A stretch of 64,000 nt of DNA from positions 62,001 through 126,000 of the forward strand of contig JBBDYN010000015.1 of the NCBI GenBank assembly GCA_040901465.1. The letters run 5' to 3'. Below, in pieces: positions 1 through 8,481 of this stretch. The DNA comes from JAUSIF01 sp040901465 (GTDB lineage: Bacteria > Pseudomonadota > Alphaproteobacteria > Rhizobiales > Xanthobacteraceae). The notes under the pieces are model-generated. The model saw only the letters and a program-made list of their open reading frames with translations. It did not search any database and had not been told where the DNA came from. How positions within the stretch are numbered: the first letter of the stretch is position 1; each line of letters opens with the position of its first letter. Made by a program: the position numbers and the translations under genes.

Positions 1-2
1 AT

Positions 3-437
3 GTCTCGCGCCTGTTGCGCGCGCAGACGGTGGAAACGGGAACCATGATCGTGCGGCGCGGCGAAAGCGGCGACTCGATGTACTTCATCGGCAATGGCGA
101 GGTCGAGGTCGAGCTGCCGCGCGAGCGCGTGCGGCTCGGTGTCGGAGATTTCTTCGGCGAAGTGGCGGTGCTCGGCCGGACGCGGCGGGTCGCAACGGTC
201 ACGGCGGTCACGCGGACCAGCCTGCTCATACTGGATGCCCAAGACCTCGACGCTTTGATGGAGCGCGAGCAGCGGATCGCCGAGCGCATTCGCGACGCAA
301 TGCGGGGTAGGCGAGGCCGCGGCAAAGGCGGTGACATCATCGCGTCCGAGATGGGGCAGGGCGAGGTGAAGCGGGCGGTGCGCCCCCTGCGAGACGCGAG
401 TGGGCGCGCCGGCAAGCGCAAGCGCTCCGGCGCGTGA
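3..437 (+). CDS. C-terminal part of a cyclic nucleotide-binding domain protein (5' end outside window)
   Basis: The open frame enters from the left edge, so only the last 144 residues are visible. They form a cNMP-binding beta-roll: the stretch RRGESGDSMYFIGNGEVEV is the first half, and FFGEVAVLGRTRRVATVTA is the phosphate-binding cassette with its conserved Gly-Glu and Arg. A basic tail rich in Arg, Lys and Gly follows. The cassette with its short FGE loop resembles bacterial cyclic-nucleotide-gated potassium channels of the MlotiK1 type, which carry this domain at the C-terminus. The membrane part is off the window, so the channel assignment is inference and a kinase- or transporter-linked CNBD is also possible. 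It converges on icd with a 13-bp gap. Confidence 0.75.
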   Translation, partial: VSRLLRAQTVETGTMIVRRGESGDSMYFIGNGEVEVELPRERVRLGVGDFFGEVAVLGRTRRVATVTAVTRTSLLILDAQDLDALMEREQRIAERIRDAMRGRRGRGKGGDIIASEMGQGEVKRAVRPLRDASGRAGKRKRSGA

Positions 438-450
438 TGCCCCCCGCCGT

Positions 451-1662
451 TCAGGCCATCGCCCGGCGCAAATTCTCATCGACCTTGTCGAGGAAGCCGG
501 TGGTGGAGAGCCACGGCTGATCCGCGCCGACGAGGAGCGCGAGATCCTTGGTCATGTGTCCGGCTTCGACCGTTCCCACGCAGACCTGCTCCAGCGTGAT
601 CGCGAACTTGGCGAGGGCCGCGTTGTTGTCGAGCTTGGCCCGGTGCGCGAGGCCGCGGGTCCAGGCGAAGATCGAGGCGATCGAGTTGGTGGACGTCTCC
701 TTGCCCTTCTGGTGCTCGCGATAATGGCGCGTGACCGTGCCGTGCGCGGCTTCGGCCTCGACGACCTTGCCGTCGGGGGACATCAAAACCGAAGTCATGA
801 GCCCAAGGGAACCGTAGCCCTGCGCCACCGTGTCGGACTGCACGTCGCCGTCATAGTTCTTGCAGGCCCAGACATAGCCACCCGACCACTTGAGCGCGGC
901 GGCCACCATGTCGTCGATCAGACGGTGCTCGTAGGTGAGTTTTTTCTTCTCGTATTCGGCCTTAAACTCCTTGTCGAATACTTCCTGGAAGATGTCCTTG
1001 AAGCGGCCGTCATAGGCCTTGAGGATCGTGTTCTTGGTGGAAAGATAGACCGGGTAGCCGCGCGTAAGGCCGTAATTGAGCGAGGCGCGCGCGAAGTCGC
1101 GGATCGAGTCGTCGTAATTGAACATGGCCATGGCGACGCCGCCGCCGGGAAAATCTGCCACGGTGTGCTCGATCTTCTGCCCGTCGGCGCCGACGAAGCT
1201 GATCGTGAGCACGCCTTTGCCCGGCACCTTGAAATCGGTCGCGCGATACTGGTCACCGAAGGCGTGGCGGCCGATGATGATCGGCTTGGTCCAGCCCGGC
1301 ACGAGTCGCGGGACGTTCTTGCAAATGATAGGCTCGCGGAAGATTACGCCGCCGAGAATGTTGCGGATGGTGCCGTTCGGCGAGCGCCACATCTTCTTTA
1401 GCCCGAACTCCTTCACTCGCGCCTCGTCCGGCGTGATGGTCGCGCACTTGACCGCGACACCGACCTTCTTGGTCATTTCCGCAGCGTCGATGGTGATCTG
1501 GTCGTCGGTTGCGTCCCGCTTTTCGATGCCGAGGTCGAAATAGAGCAAGTTGATATCAAGGTACGGATGGATGAGCTTGTCCTTGATCAGCTTCCAGATG
1601 ATGCGGGTCATCTCATCGCCGTCCATTTCGACGACCGGATTCGCGACCTTGATCTTCGCCAT
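451..1662 (-). CDS. icd: NADP-dependent isocitrate dehydrogenase
   Basis: Oxidative decarboxylation of isocitrate to 2-oxoglutarate in the TCA cycle, giving NADPH. The 403-residue protein starts MAKIKVANPVVEMDGDEMTR and matches the dimeric, eukaryote-like IDH subfamily found in alphaproteobacteria. Substrate-loop residues are visible in MWRSPNGTIRNILGG, and the metal-binding Asp region in KNYDGDVQSD. The frame stays open 36 codons further upstream, but the ATG at 1660-1662 gives the family N-terminus, so I chose it. It is transcribed divergently from the trmJ-like gene. The 161 bp between them must hold both promoters. Confidence 0.97.
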   Translation of the reverse strand: MAKIKVANPVVEMDGDEMTRIIWKLIKDKLIHPYLDINLLYFDLGIEKRDATDDQITIDAAEMTKKVGVAVKCATITPDEARVKEFGLKKMWRSPNGTIRNILGGVIFREPIICKNVPRLVPGWTKPIIIGRHAFGDQYRATDFKVPGKGVLTISFVGADGQKIEHTVADFPGGGVAMAMFNYDDSIRDFARASLNYGLTRGYPVYLSTKNTILKAYDGRFKDIFQEVFDKEFKAEYEKKKLTYEHRLIDDMVAAALKWSGGYVWACKNYDGDVQSDTVAQGYGSLGLMTSVLMSPDGKVVEAEAAHGTVTRHYREHQKGKETSTNSIASIFAWTRGLAHRAKLDNNAALAKFAITLEQVCVGTVEAGHMTKDLALLVGADQPWLSTTGFLDKVDENLRRAMA

Positions 1663-1823
1663 CGTGCAGGTCTTTCGGGATTGGAGGGAGCGTCGGGCCG
1701 CCGGGCGGCGGGCGAAAGCGCTATAGCAAAGCAGGTCCCACAGAGAAAGCCGGTCGGAAGACGAACGCACCGGCTTGACGCACCAACGCGGCTCCGGCAG
1801 AGGCGGCTGTCAAGGAGCGAGAC

Positions 1824-3029
1824 ATGCCCGGTGCCGGCACCGACAGCACGAGGGAGTGGCCCGATTTCGACGGCCCGGCGATCATTCTGGTCGAGCCGCA
1901 ACTCGGCGAGAACATCGGCGCGGCGGCGCGCGCAATGGCGAATTTTGGGCTCTCGGATTTGCGCTTGGTGCGGCCGCGCGACGGCTGGCCGAACTCGCAG
2001 GCGGTGCGCTCGGCCTCGGGCGCGGATCGGGTGATCGAAAAAGCGCGGCTCTTCGACACGACCGAGGCAGCGGTCGCCGATTGCACGCTGCTTCTTGCCA
2101 CGACGGCGCGCGAACACGGACAAGCCAAGACCGTGATCAGCGCCGAGGACGCGGCGCGCCGGATGCACCCGTCAATCGCGGCCGGCGAGACAGTGGGTGT
2201 CCTGTTCGGCCGCGAGCGCACGGGGCTGGAGAACTACGATATCTCGCTCGCCGATTGCGTCGTGACACTCCCGGTCAATCCGGCTTTTTCCTCGCTCAAT
2301 CTTGCGCAGGCGGTGCTCATCGTGGGGTACGAATGGTTCAAATTGGCGACGACCGGCGCGCTCCCGTTCAACACGCCGTACCGATCCAAGCCGGCACCGA
2401 AGCAGCAGTTGCTCGCGTTCTTCGAAAATCTCGAGCGCGAACTCGAGCGGGTCGAATTTTTCCGGCCGCCGGAAAAGCGCGCGACCATGGCGGTGAACTT
2501 GCGCAATCTTTTTCACCGGTCGGAACTGACGCTGCCGGACGTTCAGACCCTGCACGGCATTGTCCGCGCGCTTGCCGAGGGCCGGAAGGGTCCGGCACGC
2601 GGCGGCGTACTGGAGGCGCAGGAGGCTACGGCTTTGCGCGCGCTGCTCGCGGAGCACGACGCCGGCAAGGTCCCGTCCGAGCAGGCGCCGGTGCGCGGGC
2701 TCGCGCGACTCTTGCGTCGCAATCCGACGGAAGCCGAGCGGCGGCTGTGGACCTCGCTCGTGAACGACCGCCGCTTCGCCGGGCGCGGATTCAAGCGGCA
2801 AGTGCCGGTCGGGCCGCACATCGCAGATTTCGTGTCGTTTCAGTTGCGCACGGTGCTCGACCTCGTGCCTTCGGAAGAATCCGGCGCGGCGGCACAGGCG
2901 CGGGCAGAGAAACGAGGTTGGCTCGCGGAGCGCGACTATCGCGTGATCGATATCAAGGCGGGGCAGGTGGAAGCGGACGTGAGGCAAGTGCTCGACCGGC
3001 TGGATGCGGCGCTTACAGGAGACGCCTAG
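1824..3029 (+). CDS. TrmJ/TrmH-family RNA 2'-O-methyltransferase fused to a degenerate DUF559 domain
   Basis: A 401-residue protein with two parts. Residues 1-260 are a SPOUT methyltransferase of the TrmJ family: the N-terminal IILVEPQLGENIGAAARAM and the SAM-knot region GRERTGLEN plus LPVNPAFSSLNLAQAV are intact, so SAM-dependent ribose methylation of tRNA is the likely activity. Residues about 292-395 (LLRRNPTEAERRLWTSLVN, then KRQVPVGPHIADFV) match DUF559, a Vsr-like endonuclease fold. The usual EVDGGQH catalytic strand is replaced by LDLVPSEES, so nuclease activity is doubtful. TrmJ proteins normally end near residue 250. The ATG at 1824 is the only start ahead of the SPOUT domain that fits well. 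Confidence 0.88.
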   Translation: MPGAGTDSTREWPDFDGPAIILVEPQLGENIGAAARAMANFGLSDLRLVRPRDGWPNSQAVRSASGADRVIEKARLFDTTEAAVADCTLLLATTAREHGQAKTVISAEDAARRMHPSIAAGETVGVLFGRERTGLENYDISLADCVVTLPVNPAFSSLNLAQAVLIVGYEWFKLATTGALPFNTPYRSKPAPKQQLLAFFENLERELERVEFFRPPEKRATMAVNLRNLFHRSELTLPDVQTLHGIVRALAEGRKGPARGGVLEAQEATALRALLAEHDAGKVPSEQAPVRGLARLLRRNPTEAERRLWTSLVNDRRFAGRGFKRQVPVGPHIADFVSFQLRTVLDLVPSEESGAAAQARAEKRGWLAERDYRVIDIKAGQVEADVRQVLDRLDAALTGDA

Positions 3030-3087
3030 CGCGGTGGCTTGCCAGAGTATAAGTGGCGGCGTATCGGCGCGCGAGGAAGGTGGAGCG

Positions 3088-3912
3088 ATGGACAATTCGA
3101 CGTCACCGGCGGGCGGCAAAGTGCTCGTGTTCGATTCAGGGCTCGGCGGGCTTACCGTGTTGCGCGAGATTGCGCGCGCGCGATCCGATCTTGATCTTTC
3201 TCTCGTCGCCGACGATGCGGCGTTTCCGTACGGACGGCTCGACGACCGGGCGATGATCGCGCGGGTGGAGGCGGTTCTTGATCGCTTTATCGAGGCGCTC
3301 CGGCCTCGCCTCGTCGTGATCGCGTGCAACACGGCTTCGACGCTCGCGCTGCCGATACTGCGCGCCCGTTTTCCGATCCCGTTTGTCGGCACGGTGCCGG
3401 CGATCAAGCCGGCGAGCGCGCAATCGAAAACCAAGCGCATCAGCGTGCTTGCGACGTCGGCGACGGTGCGGCGCGATTATACGCGCGACTTGATCCGCGA
3501 ATTCGCGAACGGATGCCGGGTGACGCTCGTGAGTGCAGAGTGGCTTGCCAGCTTCGCCGAGGCGGCGTTGCGCGGCGAGCCGGTGGATGACGGCGCAATC
3601 CAGGCCGAGATCGGCGCTTGCTTTGTCGACGACGAAGGTCGCACGGACACGGTCGTGCTCGCCTGCACGCACTATCCGCTGATCCTCGGTCACCTGGAAA
3701 AACTCGCGCCGTGGCCGGTCACTTGGCTCGACCCGGCACCGGCGATCGCCCGCCGGGCCTCGCAACTGCTCGGGTCGGAGCGCGCGGTCAAAGGCGCGCC
3801 GGCGCGCGCCTATTTCACGAGCGGCAACCGCCCATCGCCCGCGCTCACCCGCGCGCTCGCCGATTTTGGCGTCGCGTTTGCGGAGGAGGAGCCGATCCGG
3901 GTGCCGGTTTGA
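3088..3912 (+). CDS. murI: Glutamate racemase
   Basis: Makes D-glutamate for peptidoglycan. The 274-residue protein has both catalytic cysteines in their family contexts: C80 in IACNTAS and C193 in LACTHYPL. D16-S17 of the VFDSGLGG motif are also present. The ATG at 3088 follows a good Shine-Dalgarno (AGGAAGGTGG), so I prefer it to the in-frame start 84 bp upstream that overlaps the previous gene. It lies 58 bp after the trmJ-like gene on the same strand and may share its transcript. A strong hairpin follows at 3974. Confidence 0.96.
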   Translation: MDNSTSPAGGKVLVFDSGLGGLTVLREIARARSDLDLSLVADDAAFPYGRLDDRAMIARVEAVLDRFIEALRPRLVVIACNTASTLALPILRARFPIPFVGTVPAIKPASAQSKTKRISVLATSATVRRDYTRDLIREFANGCRVTLVSAEWLASFAEAALRGEPVDDGAIQAEIGACFVDDEGRTDTVVLACTHYPLILGHLEKLAPWPVTWLDPAPAIARRASQLLGSERAVKGAPARAYFTSGNRPSPALTRALADFGVAFAEEEPIRVPV

Positions 3913-3962
3913 CTTGCCCGGCACGAGGGGGTATCTGCTGACCGCCGCCGGGGGGGGGGCGG

Positions 3963-3972
3963 NNNNNNNNNN
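3963..3972. other. Assembly gap of 10 N after a G-run
   Basis: Ten undetermined bases follow a GC-only stretch containing a run of G, and directly precede a very stable hairpin. The gap lies between murI and rpsD and interrupts no gene. Its true length is unknown. Confidence 0.99.
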
Positions 3973-3973
3973 G

Positions 3974-4004
3974 CCGCGCGGGCCTTCGGGCCCGCGCGGT
4001 CTTT
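3974..4004 (+). terminator. Hairpin with UUCG tetraloop, probable murI terminator
   Basis: An 11-bp perfect stem (CCGCGCGGGCC / GGCCCGCGCGG) closes a TTCG loop on a C-G pair, the extra-stable tetraloop form. TCTTT follows. The T-tract is short, so termination strength is uncertain. Its position 62 bp after the murI stop and before the rpsD leader fits a terminator. Confidence 0.65.
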
Positions 4005-4122
4005 CCCGCACCCGTGGCGGCGAAGCTTGTCTCGCAGGCATGCCTGCGGCGCTCGGCTTCCCGCCTGTCGGCCGGAAATCTCCGGCAGAGGAGGGCGCGA
4101 TCCAACAGATGAAGGATCCGCG

Positions 4123-4740
4123 ATGTCGAAGCGCTTACAGGCGAAGCACAAGCTCGATCGCCGCATGGGCGAAAATATCTGGGGCCGCCCGAAGAGTCCC
4201 GTCAACCGCCGCGAATACGGTCCGGGCCAGCACGGCCAGCGCCGCAAGGGCAAGCTCTCCGACTTCGGCGTGCAGCTGCGCGCGAAGCAGAAGCTGAAGG
4301 GCTATTACGCGAATATTTCCGAGCGGCAGTTCCACAAGATCTACGGCGAAGCCGTGCGCATGCGCGGCGACACCGGTGCGCACTTGATCGGTCTGCTCGA
4401 ACGGCGGCTCGACGCTGTCATCTACCGCGCGAAGTTCGTGCCGACGGTGTTCTCCGCGCGTCAGTTCGTGAACCACGGCCACGTCAGGGTGAACGGCAAG
4501 CGCGTCACGATCCCGAGCTTCCGCGTGAAGGTCGGCGACGTGGTCGAACTCCGCGACCGCGCCAAGGAGCTGGTGATCGTGCTGGAAGCAACGCAATCGA
4601 CCGAACGCGACGTGCCGGATTATCTCGACGTGGACCACAAGAAGATGACGGCGAAATTCGCCCGGATTCCGGTACTCAACGAAGTGCCATATCCGGTGCA
4701 GATGGAGCCGCACCTCGTGGTCGAGTTCTACTCGCGCTAA
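4123..4740 (+). CDS. rpsD: 30S ribosomal protein S4
   Basis: A 205-residue primary 16S rRNA-binding protein of the small subunit. It starts MSKRLQAKHKLDRRMGENIW. It has the S4 N-terminal region, then the S4 RNA-binding domain from about residue 94 (RRLDAVIYRAKFVPT, HGHVRVNGKRVTIPS). The usual zinc cysteines are absent, so this is the C-minus form. The gene stands alone, away from the alpha operon, which is usual in alphaproteobacteria. The frame is open further upstream, but only the ATG at 4123 gives the S4 N-terminus. Confidence 0.98.
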   Translation: MSKRLQAKHKLDRRMGENIWGRPKSPVNRREYGPGQHGQRRKGKLSDFGVQLRAKQKLKGYYANISERQFHKIYGEAVRMRGDTGAHLIGLLERRLDAVIYRAKFVPTVFSARQFVNHGHVRVNGKRVTIPSFRVKVGDVVELRDRAKELVIVLEATQSTERDVPDYLDVDHKKMTAKFARIPVLNEVPYPVQMEPHLVVEFYSR

Positions 4741-4788
4741 CGCCGGGTTCGCCCCGAATCAGACCATTCAAGTCTTGGGTGCGGTGAC

Positions 4789-4810
4789 GGCCCGGATGGC
4801 GATCCGGGCC
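4789..4810. terminator. Hairpin downstream of rpsD, no T-tract
   Basis: A perfect 9-bp stem (GGCCCGGAT / ATCCGGGCC) with a 4-base loop lies 48 bp after the rpsD stop. No U-run follows, so it could be a weak or Rho-assisted terminator or an mRNA-stabilising structure. The rest of 4741-5002 shows no gene. It must hold the promoter of the small membrane gene at 5003. Confidence 0.35.
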
Positions 4811-5002
4811 GATCGGTCGTCGCGATTTGCGGGATTTGGGCGTTTTCCCCGAAAAGGACCATTGGAACTGGGGAAAAGCCCGGCAGGAGAGGAGCGCGTT
4901 ACCTACCAAATCCTGTACAATTCTTGATCAGTTGCGCAGCATTTAGTATCGCGTCGTCCGAAAGTCGTACGACGGAGTACTGAATACAGGGGAGACTCGC
5001 TC

Positions 5003-5236
5003 ATGGACTTTCTGAACACCGTCAAGAGTTGGATCGGGGCAATCACGGAAATTGGTCTGATGCTGATCGCGCTCGCTATCGTGGCGGCGCTGCTCGTCGG
5101 CGCGAACGTGCCGTTCTTCAGCGGGGTCGTCGCCAACCTCACGAACCTGGTCAAGGAGCTCGGCGCGAACGGGCTCGTCGGCCTGATCGTGCTCGGCTTC
5201 ATCATCTGGCTGTTCTCGAAGCGGCAGATCGCCTGA
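5003..5236 (+). CDS. Small two-helix membrane protein, tandem copy 1
   Basis: A 77-residue protein. It has an amphipathic N-terminal stretch (MDFLNTVKSWIGAITEIG), a first hydrophobic helix (LMLIALAIVAALLVG), a middle segment with FFSGVVANLTNLVKELGANG, then a second helix (LVGLIVLGFIIWLF) ending in the basic tail SKRQIA. AGGGGAG lies just ahead of the ATG as a ribosome binding site. The next gene has the same plan and shares key positions, so the two arose by duplication. I know no function. Size and topology would allow a holin-like, toxin-like or regulatory membrane peptide, but nothing here decides. Confidence 0.75.
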   Translation: MDFLNTVKSWIGAITEIGLMLIALAIVAALLVGANVPFFSGVVANLTNLVKELGANGLVGLIVLGFIIWLFSKRQIA

Positions 5237-5330
5237 TCGGCGCGCGAGCCTTCGGTTCGAAGCGTTCACTGCAACCTTGCACAGAAGCCTTGGGTGGGGC
5301 GTTCCCCCTCCCAAGGATCAGGGGCGGGCC

Positions 5331-5567
5331 ATGATGGAATTTCTCGACCAGGCGAAGCGGGCGCTCTGGGCCTTCGTAGAACTTGGATTCCTGACGATCC
5401 TCGCCGTCATGCTGATCTACCTGATCCTCGGTCAGGATTCGGGCGCCTTCGTCAGTTCGGTGGCTGGCAACGTGCTGGCGTTCGCGAATGCCATGGCGCC
5501 GCAGGGCCTCGTCGGAATCGCGATCGTGCTCGCGCTGATCTATCTGATCGTGCAGCGCAAGCGGTAG
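5331..5567 (+). CDS. Small two-helix membrane protein, tandem copy 2
   Basis: A 78-residue paralogue of the preceding gene, 94 bp downstream. It begins MMEFLDQAKRALWAFVELGF. The first helix is LTILAVMLIYLILG, the middle is SGAFVSSVAGNVLAFANA, and the second helix is GLVGIAIVLALIYLIV with tail QRKR. It shares with copy 1 the FL..(A/V)K start, an E-x-G before helix 1, a GAxVxxxxxN-like middle, the GLVG at the start of helix 2 and a basic end. The ATG at 5331 follows GGGGCGGG, a weak ribosome binding site. It is followed directly by a strong terminator, so the pair probably forms a bicistronic unit. Function unknown. Confidence 0.75.
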   Translation: MMEFLDQAKRALWAFVELGFLTILAVMLIYLILGQDSGAFVSSVAGNVLAFANAMAPQGLVGIAIVLALIYLIVQRKR

Positions 5568-5592
5568 CGGCGCGCGATGCGCAAACAAGGCA

Positions 5593-5618
5593 AAGGCCGC
5601 CTCCAGGGCGGCCTTTTT
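5593..5618. terminator. Bidirectional intrinsic terminator
   Basis: A 9-bp stem (AAGGCCGCC / GGCGGCCTT) with a 5-base loop ends in TTTTT on the plus strand and AAA on the left. It separates the tandem membrane genes from the convergent purC-to-grxD operon and can serve both. Confidence 0.88.
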
Positions 5619-5635
5619 GCGTTCGCGATATTGCG

Positions 5636-5974
<339 letters not shown>

Positions 5975-5998
5975 GATCCGTTCCGTTGCGGCGCGGCT

Positions 5999-6238
5999 TC
6001 AGCGCCCGTCGGGGGTGTTGGTCTGCAGGGCGAGCGCATGGAGCGCGCCGCCCATGGAACCTTTGAGGGCAGCATAGACCATTTGGTGTTGCTGCACCCG
6101 GCTTTTACCGCGAAAACTCTCGGAGACAACCGTGGCCGCATAATGGTCGCCGTCGCCGGCAAGGTCGCGGATTTCGACCTTGGCATCCGGGATGGCAGAT
6201 TTGATCAGCTGCTCGATCTCATTGGCGGGCATCGCCAT
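5999..6238 (-). CDS. BolA family protein
   Basis: A 79-residue BolA domain protein of the BolA2/IbaG-like short type. The class II KH-like fold motif is visible in HYAATVVSESFRGKSRVQQHQMV, with the Arg-xx-Gln-His that follows the conserved FRGKS. The histidine in QQHQ is the likely cluster ligand shared with CGFS glutaredoxin. It lies 18 bp after purL and 24 bp before grxD, so it is probably translated from the purine transcript. Iron-sulfur cluster trafficking is the expected role. An internal ATG two codons later is an alternative start. Confidence 0.93.
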   Translation of the reverse strand: MAMPANEIEQLIKSAIPDAKVEIRDLAGDGDHYAATVVSESFRGKSRVQQHQMVYAALKGSMGGALHALALQTNTPDGR

Positions 6239-6256
6239 GGGTAGTCTCCGGCGCGT

Positions 6257-8467
6257 TCAGGCGGGGTTACCCATAAAATCAGGTAGGCACGCCTCGTGAC
6301 GCGCCTGCAAGGTCGAGACCAATATTGGGTCCGCGCCGGGGAGCGTCAATTGGCTGCCGCCGGTTCTTCCCAACTGCCGCAGGCTGACGCCCGCCTGGGC
6401 GGCACGTGTCTCGATTTTGGGCAGGTTTTCGGGGGTCACGACGACCACGTAGCGCGCCTGCTCTTCGCCGAACCAGAAGGCGTGGGCGGGGAGGCCGGCC
6501 GGAGGCGCCTCGAGTTCCGCGCCGATTCCCGACGCCATGGCCATCTCCGCGATCGCGACGAGCAGGCCGCCGTCGGACAGGTCGTGGGTTGCGGTGAGGA
6601 GGCGTTCACCAATCAGCGAACGAACGAAATCGCCGGCGCGCTTTTCGAGGGCGAGGTCGACGGGCGGCGGCGCGCCTTCCTCGCGGCCGAGGATCGTCGC
6701 GAGGAAAGCCGACTGGCCGAGCCAGCCGCCAAATTCGCCAATCAGCAGAATCGGTTCACCGGGTCTCTTGAAGGCCAGATTCACCGACTTCGAGAGATCG
6801 TCGAGCAAGCCGACGCCGCCGATGGTGGGCGTTGGCAAAATCGCGCGTCCGTTGGTCTCGTTGTAGAGCGAGACGTTGCCCGAGACGACCGGGAAGTCGA
6901 GCGCGCGGCAGGCTTCGCCGATGCCGCGCACGCAATGGACGAACTGGCCCATGATCTCCGGCCGCTCGGGATTGCCGAAATTCAGGTTGTCGGTGACGGC
7001 GAGCGGGCGCGCGCCGACCGCGGTCAAATTCCGCCAGGCTTCGGCGACGGCCTGCTTGCCGCCTTCGAACGGATCAGCCTCGCAATAGCGAGGCGTCACA
7101 TCGGTAGTTAACGCAAGTGCCTTGGGGCCATCGGCGATGCGCACGACCGCGGCGTCGCCGCCCGGTCGCTGCACCGTGTTGCCGAGGATCAGGTGGTCGT
7201 ATTGCTGCCAGACCCAGCGCTTGGAGCAGAGGTCGGGCGAGCCGAGGAGCCGCTCGAGTGCCTGGAAAATCGGAACCGGGCAGGGGATCGACGCGGGATC
7301 GAGGACGGAGAGTTTTTGCGGCTCGGCGAACGGCCGCTGATACTCGGGCGCCTCGTCGCCCAATTCCTTGATCGGGAGATCGGCCATCACGTCGCCGCCG
7401 TGGCGCACCGTGAAGCGCTTGGTGTTCGTGGTCGCGCCGACGACCGCGAAATCGAGCCCCCATTTCTTGAAGATCGCCTCGGCCTCTTGCTCCTTCTCCG
7501 GCTTCAGCACCATCAACATGCGCTCTTGGCTTTCCGAGAGCATCATCTCGTAGGCGCTCATGCCTTCCTCGCGCGTCGGCACGGCATCGAGATTGAGATC
7601 GACGCCGAGATCGCCCTTGGCGCCCATCTCGACCGCGGAGCAGGTCAGGCCGGCGGCGCCCATGTCCTGGATCGCGATCACACAGCCCTTGCGCATGATC
7701 TCAAGGCACGCTTCGAGCAGGAGCTTTTCCGAGAACGGATCGCCGACCTGCACGGTCGGACGCTTCTCCTCGGAATTGTCGCCGAATTCGGCCGACGCCA
7801 TGGTGGCGCCGTGGATGCCGTCGCGGCCGGTCTTGGACCCGAGATAGACCACGGGCCGGCCGACGCCGGAGGCCTTGGCGTAGAAAATATTGTCGGTCTC
7901 GGCGATGCCGACGGCCATCGCATTCACGAGGATGTTGCCGTCATAGCGCGAATGGAATCCGACCGAGCCGCCGACGGTCGGCACGCCGAACGAGTTGCCG
8001 TAGCCGCCTATGCCGGCGACGACGCCGGCCACGAGTTGGCGCGTTTTCGGGTGATCGGGCGAGCCGAAGTGGAGCGCGTTGAGGCACGCGATCGGCCGCG
8101 CGCCCATGGTGAATACGTCGCGCAGGATGCCGCCGACGCCGGTGGCCGCGCCCTGATAGGGCTCGATGAACGAGGGATGATTGTGGCTTTCCATTTTGAA
8201 GACGCAGGCGAGGCCGCTGCCGATGTCGATGACGCCGGCGTTCTCGCCCGGGCCCTGGATCACCCACGGCGCTTTCGTCGGCAGCGTGCGCAGATGCACC
8301 TTCGAGGATTTGTAAGAGCAGTGCTCGTTCCACATGGCCGAAACGATGCCGAGCTCGGTGAAGCTCGGCTCGCGGCCGATGAGCGCGCGGAAGCGCTTGT
8401 ACTCGTCCGGCTTGAGCCCGTGCTCGGTCACGAGTTCGGGCGTGATCTTCGGCTCGTTGGGGATCAT
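6257..8467 (-). CDS. purL: Phosphoribosylformylglycinamidine synthase subunit PurL
   Basis: ATP-dependent amidation of FGAR to FGAM in purine synthesis. At 736 residues this is the small PurL, which needs PurQ (glutaminase) and PurS, both encoded just upstream. The visible signature is FKMESHNHPSFIEPYQGAATG near residue 90. The two AIRS-like halves are present, including NALHFGSP and the second-half DLSDGGLLVAIAEMA. The ATG at 8465-8467 gives the family start (MIPNEPKITPELV) and lies 14 bp after the preceding nuclease-like gene. An in-frame upstream start would overlap that gene. Confidence 0.98.
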   Translation of the reverse strand: MIPNEPKITPELVTEHGLKPDEYKRFRALIGREPSFTELGIVSAMWNEHCSYKSSKVHLRTLPTKAPWVIQGPGENAGVIDIGSGLACVFKMESHNHPSFIEPYQGAATGVGGILRDVFTMGARPIACLNALHFGSPDHPKTRQLVAGVVAGIGGYGNSFGVPTVGGSVGFHSRYDGNILVNAMAVGIAETDNIFYAKASGVGRPVVYLGSKTGRDGIHGATMASAEFGDNSEEKRPTVQVGDPFSEKLLLEACLEIMRKGCVIAIQDMGAAGLTCSAVEMGAKGDLGVDLNLDAVPTREEGMSAYEMMLSESQERMLMVLKPEKEQEAEAIFKKWGLDFAVVGATTNTKRFTVRHGGDVMADLPIKELGDEAPEYQRPFAEPQKLSVLDPASIPCPVPIFQALERLLGSPDLCSKRWVWQQYDHLILGNTVQRPGGDAAVVRIADGPKALALTTDVTPRYCEADPFEGGKQAVAEAWRNLTAVGARPLAVTDNLNFGNPERPEIMGQFVHCVRGIGEACRALDFPVVSGNVSLYNETNGRAILPTPTIGGVGLLDDLSKSVNLAFKRPGEPILLIGEFGGWLGQSAFLATILGREEGAPPPVDLALEKRAGDFVRSLIGERLLTATHDLSDGGLLVAIAEMAMASGIGAELEAPPAGLPAHAFWFGEEQARYVVVVTPENLPKIETRAAQAGVSLRQLGRTGGSQLTLPGADPILVSTLQARHEACLPDFMGNPA

Positions 8468-8481
8468 TCTTGCAATCAATC

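Noticed and set aside
4922..4956. Sigma-70-like promoter before the tandem membrane genes
   Set aside because: TTGATC and TAGTAT are present but only 14 bases apart, too short for a normal promoter.
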